Assembly (NCBI GenBank): GCA_002503845.1 | Contig: DASO01000010.1 | Span: 60,935-124,934, forward strand | Direction: 5' to 3' | DNA length: 64,000 nt | From: Euryarchaeota archaeon UBA24 | GTDB taxonomy: Archaea > Halobacteriota > Halobacteria > Halobacteriales > Hikarchaeaceae | Part shown: positions 25,559 through 34,355 of the stretch, piece after piece | How the letters are laid out: each line of letters opens with the position of its first letter | Numbering within the stretch: the stretch's first letter is position 1 | Position numbers and translations under genes: made by a program | Notes under the pieces: model-generated | Told to the model about the DNA's origin: nothing | The model's input: only the letters and a program-made list of their open reading frames with translations | Database searches by the model: none

Positions 25559-25622
25559 AACTTACTGAGAATATAGAGGCCTAAAGAAAATGATTTAGGA
25601 ATGAAGAATAGTAGTTACGCAT

Positions 25623-26843
25623 ATGGGGCGAATAGTACATACAGGAGATACACACATCGGATATCTTCAATACCATTTGCATTCTAGAAGGGAAGATTTT
25701 TTATATGCGTTTAGAGAGGTAGTAGAAGATGCGATAGAAGGGAAAGTCGATGCGATTGTTCATTCTGGCGATCTGTTCCATAAAGCAAATCCAGATCTCA
25801 TAGATATTGCAGGTACGATCGAGATTCTACAATTAGCTAAAGATGATAACATCCCGATTCTTGCAATAGCAGGAAATCACGAGATGCAACGGGGATTGCA
25901 ATGGATTGATGTATTTGAGAGACTGGGTTTAGTTACACATCTTGGGAAAACTCCACATACTATTGAAGATGAAGAAGGAGATATTGCGATATATGGAATG
26001 GATTACGTCCATCCTGATAAAAGAGAAGGGCTTGACTATCAATTTGAAGAGAGTTCATCGAAATATAAAATTCTAGTTTCTCATGGCCAGTTTACCCCAT
26101 TGGTACTCGTGCCAGGAAGAAATACATGGGACATAGAATTGGTGTTGAAATCTTCGAATGTTGAATTTGATGTAGTGTTACTTGGGGATGAACATATCCA
26201 AAAACAAAAGAAAATAGCGAATGTATGGGTAACGTATTGTGGTTCTACGGAAAGGGCGTCAATAGCAGAACGTGAAAGAAGAAGTTATAATATTATTGAT
26301 TTGGAGGGCGGAGTGAAAATTGGCACAAAAAATATTCAAACTCGTAAATTTGTATATGTGGAAGAAGAAATTCCAGAAGGGGGGAATATTGAATATCTGT
26401 ACGAAAGAATAAAAGAAAGGGAACATGAATTTTTAGATGCGATTGTGATTGTTTCCGTGGGGGGCGGGGGGATAAAAATACCTATTGCAGAAATAGAAGA
26501 ATATTGTAAGAGTAAGGGTGCAATTCACGCAATAATCAAACCGAGTAAAGGGGAGATGGAGGAATTGGGAGTGAGAGAATGGGTTTATTTTGAAGACCCA
26601 GCAGAAGTAGTAGAAAATGAGATGGGGTCACTGGGATTGAGTGAAGCTGCACGGTGTATAGATATGTTGGTGAGAGATAGAAACATAGTAGATAGTAATC
26701 TCAAAATGCATGTAAAGGAATCAATAGAAAAGATGATGAGTGAATCGGAGAAATTCGAGAAGGTACCCATTCAAGAGGGGGAGGGAGAATCACCAGGAAA
26801 TGGGGGGGAGAATAATGAATACACTCTCGGGGATTTTTCATGA
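25623..26843 (+). CDS. mre11: Mre11 double-strand-break repair nuclease
   Basis: A 406-residue calcineurin-like phosphoesterase. Motifs are VHTGDTHIGYLQYH, VDAIVHSGDLFHKANP, LAIAGNHEMQRG and ILVSHGQFTPLV, carrying the metal-binding Asp/His residues. The capping domain and C-terminal extension follow; the tail is Gly/Glu-rich with a G7 tract near 26802 and a G6-C-G6 run near 26459. Mre11 binds Rad50 to process DNA ends. Its stop overlaps the rad50 start by 4 bases (ATGA). Confidence 0.95.
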   Translation: MGRIVHTGDTHIGYLQYHLHSRREDFLYAFREVVEDAIEGKVDAIVHSGDLFHKANPDLIDIAGTIEILQLAKDDNIPILAIAGNHEMQRGLQWIDVFERLGLVTHLGKTPHTIEDEEGDIAIYGMDYVHPDKREGLDYQFEESSSKYKILVSHGQFTPLVLVPGRNTWDIELVLKSSNVEFDVVLLGDEHIQKQKKIANVWVTYCGSTERASIAERERRSYNIIDLEGGVKIGTKNIQTRKFVYVEEEIPEGGNIEYLYERIKEREHEFLDAIVIVSVGGGGIKIPIAEIEEYCKSKGAIHAIIKPSKGEMEELGVREWVYFEDPAEVVENEMGSLGLSEAARCIDMLVRDRNIVDSNLKMHVKESIEKMMSESEKFEKVPIQEGEGESPGNGGENNEYTLGDFS

Positions 26844-28912
26844 AATTCAATCAATTACAACTGCAGAATTTTAAGCCATACAAAGAGGTTAAGGTCAACT
26901 TCAAAGAGGGGGTGACTATAATTTATGGACCAAATGGGTCTGGAAAATCGACGTTATTGGAAGCATGTTTTTTTGCACTATATGGGAAAGTATCTTCAAG
27001 AGGTAGATTGGAAGAGATAATAACTAAAGGTGAAAAAAAAGCACAGATTAGTTTAATTTTCTCCCAGGGCGAACAAGTATTTCATGTTGAAAGGGAAATC
27101 ACGATGCGGGGAGATGCTGCAGTAACTACGAAGTGCACATTAAAGACTCCAAAAGATGTCATATCAGGTAGCGGTCCAGTTGGGAAAGAAATTGAAAAAA
27201 TACTAAGCATGAGTTCTGAAGACTTTGTAAGTTGCGCGTATGTTCGCCAAGGGGACATAAATAAATTAATAGAGGCGACCGCGACAGAGAGACAGGCGCT
27301 AATAGATGGGCTATTGCAGCTTGGTTTGCTCAAAAAATATGGGGACAGAGTTTCAATATCTCGTCGAGCTGTGGCAGAGATAGCTTCAGAACAAAGGGGT
27401 GCGATTGAGGAACTAAATAATCAATTAAATCAGAGATCAAGAGATAATCTATCGAGAGAAATTAAAGAGTTAGAAGGGGAAGGGAATAAGATTGATAAAG
27501 AAATTTCACAGCTACAAAAAGACCAGGAAAGGAAACAAAATGAAGTAAAAACACTTAAAGAAATTATTGAGTCTCATGGCGAAGCGCAAAGGGAAATGGG
27601 AGATCTGAGAATTAACATCGACAAACTTAGTGAAGATTTAATTGAGTTACGGATTAGCGCTTCCAAGATTAGAGAAGGAATATCAAAGGGGAGGCAAGAG
27701 ATGCAGGAGAAGACAGAAGAAAAGAGAGAGTTGCAAGAAAAGATAGACAAACTTTTAGAAAGAGGTGGAGAAGAAACTCCCTACGAACTATCCCAGATGG
27801 ATTCCATTTCAGATAAAATAACTAACTTGAAAATTGAGATAAAGACTAATCAAAATGCAATTGAAAAAATGGAAAAATTGATAGAGGAAGGGAAATGTCC
27901 AGAATGTGGAAAGGAGATAGAAGGGGCACCAAGAATTTCATCGTTGCAAGAAGATAAAGAAATACTGTCTGAAAAAAAGCGTTTGTTAGAAGAAATGGGT
28001 AGAAAATGGAAAGTGGGTAATGAATTAACAGAGAAATTAAAATTGTATGAAAATACCGGTGGTGAAATTAAGCTAATTCATGTGCAATTGAATACACTAG
28101 ATACGACTGAAAAAGTAGTGAAAAATGGAATTAGAGACAAGCAAGATTTACTTACAAAAAACCAAACAAAATTGAAAAATTTAGAAGAAAATTCGAGTAA
28201 AAAATCGGATTTGAAAGACATCGAGAATAAGAAAAAATTGGCAGATATAGGATTAAAAAATATTAAAGATGAGCTAGAAATATCGAAGAAAAAGAAAGAG
28301 GAAATAGGTGTCGAAAAAATACAGAAAGAGTTGGAAAAGAAAGAGCTTAAAAAATTAAATGAAAGGCTCAAAATGTTGGAGGGAGATAAGAAAAATATAG
28401 AATCGGTCATGGATGAAAGTGAAAAGTTAAAAAAATTCTACGAAGAACTGAGAGTGGAATTAAGACAGAGAAATCTTAATCGCCTAGAAGTTTTGTTGAA
28501 TAATACATTTCAAATAATATATCAAAATGATGCATATTCTCAAATTGAACTTGATGAATCGTACGACTTATTGGTTTATCAAAAAGATGGTGAATCACTA
28601 AATCCCAGGCAATTATCAGGGGGAGAGCGTGCATTGTTCAATCTAAGTCTCAGGTCTGCAATATACAGGTTGTTGATAGAGGGAACGCAGGGTATAGCCC
28701 CCATGCCACCCCTGATATTGGATGAACCCACAGTATTTCTCGATGGAGGTCACGTTAGTAAACTGGGTGAATTGATTAGTTCAATGCAAGAAATAGGAGT
28801 GGAACAAATTTTAATTGTAAGTCATGACGATGAGCTACTTGGTTCTGGTGGATCTATTATTACGGTAGAAAAGGAACCTACTTCTAATCGATCGGAAGTG
28901 ACTACACACTGA
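26840..28912 (+). CDS. rad50: Rad50 ABC-type ATPase
   Basis: A 690-residue SMC-like ATPase. Walker A GPNGSGKSTLLEACF is at residues 30-44, the ABC signature is LSGGERALFNLSLR, and Walker B LILDEPTVFLDGGH is near residue 635. The coiled-coil arms are Lys/Glu-rich and the zinc hook is CPECGKEI (about residue 350). The protein is shorter than typical Rad50 (about 850 to 900 residues in haloarchaea and Pyrococcus), so the coils are short. Coupled to mre11. Confidence 0.95.
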   Translation: MKFNQLQLQNFKPYKEVKVNFKEGVTIIYGPNGSGKSTLLEACFFALYGKVSSRGRLEEIITKGEKKAQISLIFSQGEQVFHVEREITMRGDAAVTTKCTLKTPKDVISGSGPVGKEIEKILSMSSEDFVSCAYVRQGDINKLIEATATERQALIDGLLQLGLLKKYGDRVSISRRAVAEIASEQRGAIEELNNQLNQRSRDNLSREIKELEGEGNKIDKEISQLQKDQERKQNEVKTLKEIIESHGEAQREMGDLRINIDKLSEDLIELRISASKIREGISKGRQEMQEKTEEKRELQEKIDKLLERGGEETPYELSQMDSISDKITNLKIEIKTNQNAIEKMEKLIEEGKCPECGKEIEGAPRISSLQEDKEILSEKKRLLEEMGRKWKVGNELTEKLKLYENTGGEIKLIHVQLNTLDTTEKVVKNGIRDKQDLLTKNQTKLKNLEENSSKKSDLKDIENKKKLADIGLKNIKDELEISKKKKEEIGVEKIQKELEKKELKKLNERLKMLEGDKKNIESVMDESEKLKKFYEELRVELRQRNLNRLEVLLNNTFQIIYQNDAYSQIELDESYDLLVYQKDGESLNPRQLSGGERALFNLSLRSAIYRLLIEGTQGIAPMPPLILDEPTVFLDGGHVSKLGELISSMQEIGVEQILIVSHDDELLGSGGSIITVEKEPTSNRSEVTTH

Positions 28913-28931
28913 GGAAATTTCTTTTATTGTG

Positions 28932-29141
28932 TTAATTTGAAGAAATATTTTTTTTAGCGATTCGATAGTATCTCAAAGCATGGATTGATCCGAATACACC
29001 AAGCAATAAAGAGATAGTACCAGGGATGTATCTTTGTTCAAACCACAATAAGAGGAGACCAATGGAGAATGAAAAGAATGAGAAATTGAATAAAAATACA
29101 ATGATCCAGAATTGTTTTGAGAAGGGGTGGTCTGTGAACAT
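28932..29141 (-). CDS. Small two-TM membrane protein
   Basis: A 69-residue protein with two predicted transmembrane helices (about residues 10-33 and 38-57) and a short basic tail ending KKNISSN. Haloarchaea have similar small membrane proteins next to rad50, so a conserved gene is plausible, but I recognise no named family. It overlaps an eight-T run at 28948-28955 that could also terminate rad50 transcription on the other strand. Confidence 0.55.
   Translation of the reverse strand: MFTDHPFSKQFWIIVFLFNFSFFSFSIGLLLLWFEQRYIPGTISLLLGVFGSIHALRYYRIAKKNISSN
28948..28955 (+). terminator. Possible T8 terminator for rad50
   Basis: A run of eight T starts 36 bases after the rad50 stop at 28912. It also encodes lysine codons of the small membrane protein on the opposite strand. 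A short U-rich stretch is enough for archaeal termination, but its dual use makes the call uncertain. Confidence 0.4.
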
Positions 29142-29247
29142 AGGTAGTAAGAGTTGATGAAATTACAGGGGGGACTAGGATAATAATCTGCCTAAAAAAT
29201 TTGGTCTGTTGGGAAATGGACAAAATAATTAAAGGGGATTGCAGGGG

Positions 29248-29280
29248 TTTTTTAGGAGTGGCGCCCTAATAGCTAAAAAA
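29248..29280 (+). repeat. Inverted repeat directly before polB
   Basis: TTTTTTAG (29248-29255) and CTAAAAAA (29273-29280) are exact inverted copies; the second copy ends on the first base of the polB ATG. The 17 bases between contain a smaller 5-bp pairing (TTAGG/CCTAA). Either arrangement could form a hairpin in RNA over the start, or be an operator for a dimeric protein. The sequence alone does not say which. Confidence 0.4.
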
Positions 29281-32030
29281 TGGGTCAATCAAATCTAGGT
29301 TTTTTTGGAGAAGAAATGAAAACGGGAGGATATACAGAGGAGAGATTGGGAATTGACTTGGAAGAGGTAGGGGAGAAGAAATTAGATGGGTTTGTAGAAA
29401 TAGCAGTTTTCCAGGTGAATTACACACTTAAGAGAATTGGGGATGTGGAAAAGCCAATAATACATGTTTTTGGAAGAACTATAGAAAATAAAGCAGAACG
29501 TGTTCAAGTTCATGGGTTTCGACCATACCTATATACACTCGAATCTTCATTCGATAGAGATGTAGTAGAGGGCATTCCAGGAGTAACAGGATGGGAGCGT
29601 GAAAATGAAAAAGGTCAGCCATATGTGGGAATTAAAGGGGAGCGACTAGTCAAAATATATGGCCAGACTCCCAGGGATGTGGGGAAATTTAGAGAAGAAT
29701 TTGATCACTATGAAGCAGATATTTTATTTCCAAATCGATTTTTGATCGACAAGAGTATTGAAAGTGGGATACGAATACCAGAAAAAAGAGCTCCAGATGG
29801 AACTCTAGAAGTGAGTTACGAAGACGTGGTTGCGGTGAACGTGTCCAGTAGTTTGAGGATTAATACACTCGATATAGAAGTGGAAGATAGAAACGGATTC
29901 CCAGAAAATGGGGAGGAGACTATTTTGTGTATATCGAGCCATGATTCATATACAAATGAATACACTGCATGGATACATGGGTGTGATGAGGAGAAGGTTG
30001 ATATCAGGGATCACAAATTAATAGACGAAAGTTCGTCTATGGAAACATATGTCTTTGAAACGGAGGAAGAAATGCTTGAAGCATTTATAGACTACATCGA
30101 TGAGAGTGATCCGGATGTGCTTACAGGGTGGAACTTTGTAGATTTTGATATATCATATTTTGTAGCGAGGTTGAAAAAATTAAGCAAGGGTGCGAAATAT
30201 GACATTGATTTCAACAGGTTATCGAGAGTTAATGAAGTCTGGGAGAATAATTGGAGGGGTCCAAATATCAAAGGGAGGATTGCATTTGATTTGCTCTATG
30301 CATATAGGAGAACCAACTTTTCTGAATTGGAATCATATAGACTTGACGCAGTGGCCATGACAGAACTAGGGATTGGGAAAGAAAGGTATACTGGAACTAT
30401 TGGGGCCCTCTGGGAAAATGATCCGACCCAATTATTGAAATATAATATCAGAGATGTAGAATTATGTGTTGAGATTGATCGTAAGCAGGGGATCATTCCA
30501 TTCTGGAAAGAAGTTGCAGCATTTGTGGGTTGCAAACTAGAAGACGCGACTACGCCAGGGGATACGGTAGATATGCTAGTACTTCATAGAGTATATGGGA
30601 AATTTGTACTTCCATCAAAGAGAAGAGCACAGTCGGAAGATTATGAAGGTGGGCAAGTTCTTACCCCGACAAAAGGGGTGAGAGAGATGGTAGCAGTACT
30701 AGATTTGAAATCTTTGTATCCAATGTGCATGGTAACGCTCAATGCATCTCCAGAAACGAAAGTGGAAGAGCAATACGAAGGCGAAGTGTATCGGGCTCCA
30801 AATGGCCAGATGTTTCGAAGGGAGCCGATTGGCATAATTAGGGAGATGGTAGATGATTTATTGAAAGAGCGAGAGGCCAAAAAAGAACAAAGGGAAAAAT
30901 ACGATCGTGAAACGGTAGAATATGATAGATTTGATCGTCAGCAGGCAGCAGTGAAGGTCATAATGAATTCGTTGTACGGTGTTTTGGGGTGGGAACGTTT
31001 TAGGTTATATGACAAAGACATGGCAGATGCAGTTACTGCAACAGGAAGGGAAGTGATCCGGCATACTCAGAAAATGGCTAACGAAATGGGATACACAGTT
31101 GCATATGGAGATACGGATTCCATTATGTTGGAACTAAAAAATCAAAAAATGAATTCTCAAAATTTAGAAAATATTGAAGAGGATTTATTAAAGAAAAGAG
31201 CATTGGAGACTGCCGTTGAAGTCCAAGGTAAAATAAATGAATCATACGGAGAATTTGCAAAACAAAAATTGAATGCGGAGGATCATCATTTTGAAATTGA
31301 ATTTGAAAAGTTGTATAGACGGTTTTTCCAAACAGGGAGGAAAAAGAGATATGCAGGGCATATAATTTGGAAAGAAGGGAGAGATGTAGATGATATTGAT
31401 ATAGTTGGGTTTGAGTATAGAAGATCGGATAACTCACTAGTGACGAGAGTGACACAGCAGGCGGTGATAGAAAAAATAGTTCGGGGGAGGTCATTAGATG
31501 AAGTGAAGAAATATATTCAAGGGGTGATAAAAGATTTTGAAAGGGGAAATTTGAATATAGAAGAAATTGGAATACCAGGAGGCATAGGGAAGAAACTAAA
31601 AGAATATGAAACAGAACCGGCACACATTCGAGGGGCAAAATATGCAAATGCTGTGTTGGGGACAAATTTTGATCGGGGATCAAAGCCAAAGCGTGTGTAT
31701 CTTAAGAGGGTCGATTCGGTATTCTTTGAAAATTTTAGAGAGAAAAATCCGGATATATTTCCCGCAGAAGGGACAATTACGGAAGATCACAGGGGGCTGA
31801 CGGCAGGACAGAGAGAAAAGAGAAAAACATTTACAGAATTTCAAATGAAACAAGATGTGATATCATTTGAATTTGCCGACCAGATACCAGATAGTTTTGC
31901 GGTGGATTGGGAGTTAATGTTGGAGAAAGATATTAAAGGACCTATTGAAAGAATATTAGAAGGCATAGACATGTCGTGGGACGAAATCAGAAGTGGGCAG
32001 GAACAAACGGGATTGGGGCAATACATGTGA
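29280..32030 (+). CDS. polB: DNA polymerase B1 (family B)
   Basis: A 916-residue replicative family-B DNA polymerase with 3'-5' exonuclease. Exo I is DIEVEDRNGFP (about residue 198), polymerase motif A is DLKSLYPMCMV (about residue 475), motif B is KVIMNSLYGVLGW, and motif C is YGDTDS (about residue 608). The N-terminal 40 residues are less conserved. No intein is present and the length is that of haloarchaeal PolB. Starts directly after the inverted repeat; follows the divergent small membrane gene. Confidence 0.96.
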   Translation: MGQSNLGFFGEEMKTGGYTEERLGIDLEEVGEKKLDGFVEIAVFQVNYTLKRIGDVEKPIIHVFGRTIENKAERVQVHGFRPYLYTLESSFDRDVVEGIPGVTGWERENEKGQPYVGIKGERLVKIYGQTPRDVGKFREEFDHYEADILFPNRFLIDKSIESGIRIPEKRAPDGTLEVSYEDVVAVNVSSSLRINTLDIEVEDRNGFPENGEETILCISSHDSYTNEYTAWIHGCDEEKVDIRDHKLIDESSSMETYVFETEEEMLEAFIDYIDESDPDVLTGWNFVDFDISYFVARLKKLSKGAKYDIDFNRLSRVNEVWENNWRGPNIKGRIAFDLLYAYRRTNFSELESYRLDAVAMTELGIGKERYTGTIGALWENDPTQLLKYNIRDVELCVEIDRKQGIIPFWKEVAAFVGCKLEDATTPGDTVDMLVLHRVYGKFVLPSKRRAQSEDYEGGQVLTPTKGVREMVAVLDLKSLYPMCMVTLNASPETKVEEQYEGEVYRAPNGQMFRREPIGIIREMVDDLLKEREAKKEQREKYDRETVEYDRFDRQQAAVKVIMNSLYGVLGWERFRLYDKDMADAVTATGREVIRHTQKMANEMGYTVAYGDTDSIMLELKNQKMNSQNLENIEEDLLKKRALETAVEVQGKINESYGEFAKQKLNAEDHHFEIEFEKLYRRFFQTGRKKRYAGHIIWKEGRDVDDIDIVGFEYRRSDNSLVTRVTQQAVIEKIVRGRSLDEVKKYIQGVIKDFERGNLNIEEIGIPGGIGKKLKEYETEPAHIRGAKYANAVLGTNFDRGSKPKRVYLKRVDSVFFENFREKNPDIFPAEGTITEDHRGLTAGQREKRKTFTEFQMKQDVISFEFADQIPDSFAVDWELMLEKDIKGPIERILEGIDMSWDEIRSGQEQTGLGQYM

Positions 32031-32076
32031 TTTCATAAGGAGTGGAAAATGAGGATATGAAATCTAACTAGAAAAA

Positions 32077-32086
32077 GTTTAAATCA
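32077..32086 (+). promoter_or_regulatory. Putative TATA box of the suf operon
   Basis: GTTTAAATCA sits about 31-40 bases ahead of the sufC ATG at 32117, within the 86-base gap after polB. The position is right for an archaeal promoter with a short leader. Confidence 0.45.
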
Positions 32087-32116
32087 GTTAAAAAGCTAGA
32101 TTTTCTTACGCAAATT

Positions 32117-33022
32117 ATGGCAACTTTACGAATAAAGAATTTACATGCAGAAGTGGCAGGAGATGGAGAAAAAATACTGAAAGGGGTTGACCTTGTGGTA
32201 TCTTCAGGGGAAATTCATGCTTTAATGGGGCCAAATGGGAGTGGAAAATCAACACTGTCAAAAATTATTGCAGGTCACCCTGCGTATGAGGTCACGGGCG
32301 GGGAGATAATACTGGAAGTTGATGATGATGATTTTGACGAGATTGAAGAAAGTATACCAAAAGATAAGAAATCTTGGAGTATTTTAGAACTGGAACCAGA
32401 TGAAAGGGCAGCACTAGGAATATTTTTGGGTTTCCAATATCCTGCGGAAATTGAAGGAGTCACCATGACTAACTTTTTGCGGACTGCACTTAACGCGACA
32501 ATAGAAGGTAGATCGGAGTTGATATTTGGCAAGGAGGAAGAGGAAGAAGGAGAGGAGAAAAAAGTACCCAGCCCAATGGAAGGCCCTATTGATGATGGCC
32601 CAGTGGGAGTTATGGAATTTCAGAAGCTGCTACAAGGGAAACGGGAATTGTTAGACATGGATGTAAAATTTATGCAGAGATATCTTAATGCAGGGTTTTC
32701 AGGAGGGGAGAAAAAACAGAATGAAGTGCTCCAGGCTGCAGTTCTAGAACCAGCAATTGCCATATTGGATGAGATTGATTCTGGTTTGGATATAGACCGT
32801 CTTCAAGATGTTGCCAAGGGAATTAACGCGTTGAGAGATGAGCAGGGTTCGGGTATTTTACAAATTACTCACTATCAACGTATTTTGCAATATGTGAAGC
32901 CAGATAAAGTTCACATAATGGTTGATGGGAAGATGGTCATGGAGGGCGGGCCAGAACTTGCACTTGAACTTGAAGATAAAGGATATGATTGGGTCCGACA
33001 GCAGATATCTGAGGATAAGTGA
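32117..33022 (+). CDS. sufC: Fe-S cluster assembly ATPase SufC
   Basis: A 301-residue ABC ATPase of the SUF iron-sulfur assembly scaffold. Motifs are Walker A GPNGSGKSTLSKIIAG, the signature FSGGEKKQNEVLQ, and Walker B AIAILDEIDSGLDID. Compared with bacterial SufC (about 250 residues) it has acidic insertions around residues 73-90 and 135-160 (including a Glu run), as in haloarchaeal SufC. Followed after six bases by the SufD-like gene. Confidence 0.95.
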   Translation: MATLRIKNLHAEVAGDGEKILKGVDLVVSSGEIHALMGPNGSGKSTLSKIIAGHPAYEVTGGEIILEVDDDDFDEIEESIPKDKKSWSILELEPDERAALGIFLGFQYPAEIEGVTMTNFLRTALNATIEGRSELIFGKEEEEEGEEKKVPSPMEGPIDDGPVGVMEFQKLLQGKRELLDMDVKFMQRYLNAGFSGGEKKQNEVLQAAVLEPAIAILDEIDSGLDIDRLQDVAKGINALRDEQGSGILQITHYQRILQYVKPDKVHIMVDGKMVMEGGPELALELEDKGYDWVRQQISEDK

Positions 33023-33028
33023 AATCGA

Positions 33029-34240
33029 ATGACAAATGGCGTTGATCTAGAACTAACAGATGAAGTGATTTCCCAGATTTCAGAAGGGCTTGGAGAACCA
33101 AATTGGTTACTAGAGATTAGATTGGATGCTGCGAGTGCATTGGGCAGACTAGAATTTCCAAAAGTAATTAGCACTCCGGGGAGGATATGGACAGATTTGG
33201 CTGATTTAGATTTTGAGAATTTAATAGATCCACTTACACAGCAACAAGAAACTCTAAGGGATGAAATCAAAGGGGTAGAAATTTTATCATTCGCTGATGC
33301 TGTGAAATCGAATGAATCCATTATCCAGGAAAATTTTGGAACGGTTGTGGACCCAAAAGAAAATTATCTTGTTGCATTGTCTACAGCATTATTTACGAGT
33401 GGTACGGTTATTCTGGTTCCTGAAAAAGCTAATATTGAAAAGATATTAATACAAACAAAAATGGAATCCAAATCTCTATTTGACTATACATTGGTCGTGG
33501 CAGAAAAATCGTCTTCTGCTACAATTGTTACTTCACAGGAAACGGGAGATGAGAAGGGGGGGGAGAAATATTATGGAGGCATAGTGGAACTGGTTGCAAA
33601 AGAAAATAGTCAGATAAAATATGGATCATTGCAAAATTTGTCAGAAGATACATACAAATATTCGATGAAACGTGGTTCGACGGGTAGAGACGCAAAGATA
33701 AATTGGATCGAGGGGGATGTGGGTTCTAGATTATCAAAAACAACGGTGGAAACTGAGTTAAATGGGGATGGATCGGAGACAAAGATAGTATGTGCATTTT
33801 ATGGACATGAAGATCAACATATAGATGTTGATGCGAAGGTTTGGCACAATGCAGAAAATACAATTGCAGATCTAGTAACTCGAGGTGTGGTGGATGATCA
33901 CGCCCGTTCTGTGTACGAAGGGACACAATTTGTAGGGCAAGAAGCTTGGAATACATCGTCTTACCAGAGAGAGAGTACATTGATGTTAAGTGATGAGTCA
34001 GAGGCAGATGCCAGTCCAAAGCTAATTATCAATAATCACGATACATCTGCCAGTCACTCTGCCACAGTTGGTCAAATAGATAAAAATAGTCTACTATATA
34101 TGCGAACTAGAGGAATACCAGAGAAAATCGCATCTAATATGTTAGTTAAGGGATTTTTCGGGCCAATATATGAGGAGATAGCAGTAGATGAATTTAGAGA
34201 TGATCTGCGTAATCAAATAGAGGCGAGACTTCGAACATAA
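33029..34240 (+). CDS. sufD: Fe-S assembly protein SufD
   Basis: A 403-residue SufB/SufD-family scaffold protein. Features are the N-terminal EVISQISEGLGEPNWLLEIRLDA, the right-handed beta-helix core and the C-terminal SASHSATVGQIDKNSLLYMRTRGI. Its length and start fit SufD rather than the longer SufB (about 470), and it lacks the SufB-type N-terminal segment. In haloarchaea the order is sufC-sufB-sufD; here sufB is not between them. A G8 tract lies at 33556-33563. Works with SufC to build Fe-S clusters. Confidence 0.88.
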   Translation: MTNGVDLELTDEVISQISEGLGEPNWLLEIRLDAASALGRLEFPKVISTPGRIWTDLADLDFENLIDPLTQQQETLRDEIKGVEILSFADAVKSNESIIQENFGTVVDPKENYLVALSTALFTSGTVILVPEKANIEKILIQTKMESKSLFDYTLVVAEKSSSATIVTSQETGDEKGGEKYYGGIVELVAKENSQIKYGSLQNLSEDTYKYSMKRGSTGRDAKINWIEGDVGSRLSKTTVETELNGDGSETKIVCAFYGHEDQHIDVDAKVWHNAENTIADLVTRGVVDDHARSVYEGTQFVGQEAWNTSSYQRESTLMLSDESEADASPKLIINNHDTSASHSATVGQIDKNSLLYMRTRGIPEKIASNMLVKGFFGPIYEEIAVDEFRDDLRNQIEARLRT

Positions 34241-34275
34241 ACTTTTAACATAGACCAAGGCCAATCGATTCTAAT

Positions 34276-34348
34276 AGTCCTATAGTGTAGTGGCCAATCA
34301 TAGCTGCCTTTGGAGCAGTTGACCCTGGTTCGAATCCGGGTAGGACTA
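34276..34348 (+). tRNA. tRNA-Gln (UUG anticodon)
   Basis: A 73-nucleotide cloverleaf. The acceptor stem AGTCCTA/TAGGACT pairs fully over seven bases. The anticodon arm is GCTGC-CTTTGGA-GCAGT, giving loop C-T-TTG-G-A with anticodon TTG (UUG), which reads CAA (Gln). The T arm holds GGTTCGAATCC. The 3' CCA is not encoded, and the discriminator is A34348. Only seven T bases follow before the next gene's stop codon. Confidence 0.95.
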
Positions 34349-34355
34349 TTTTTTT
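34349..34355 (+). terminator. T7 terminator after tRNA-Gln
   Basis: Seven consecutive T directly follow the discriminator base of the tRNA; archaeal tRNA genes usually end at such T runs. The last T is also the first base of the reverse-strand lipoprotein's stop codon. Confidence 0.6.

Noticed and set aside
31123-31689. A 188-codon minus-strand ORF opposite polB
   Set aside because: Shadow of the polymerase reading frame with the same biased composition and no domain.
29280-32030. Possible intein in the DNA polymerase
   Set aside because: Haloarchaeal PolB genes often hold inteins, but motifs A, B and C are continuous here and the length is normal.
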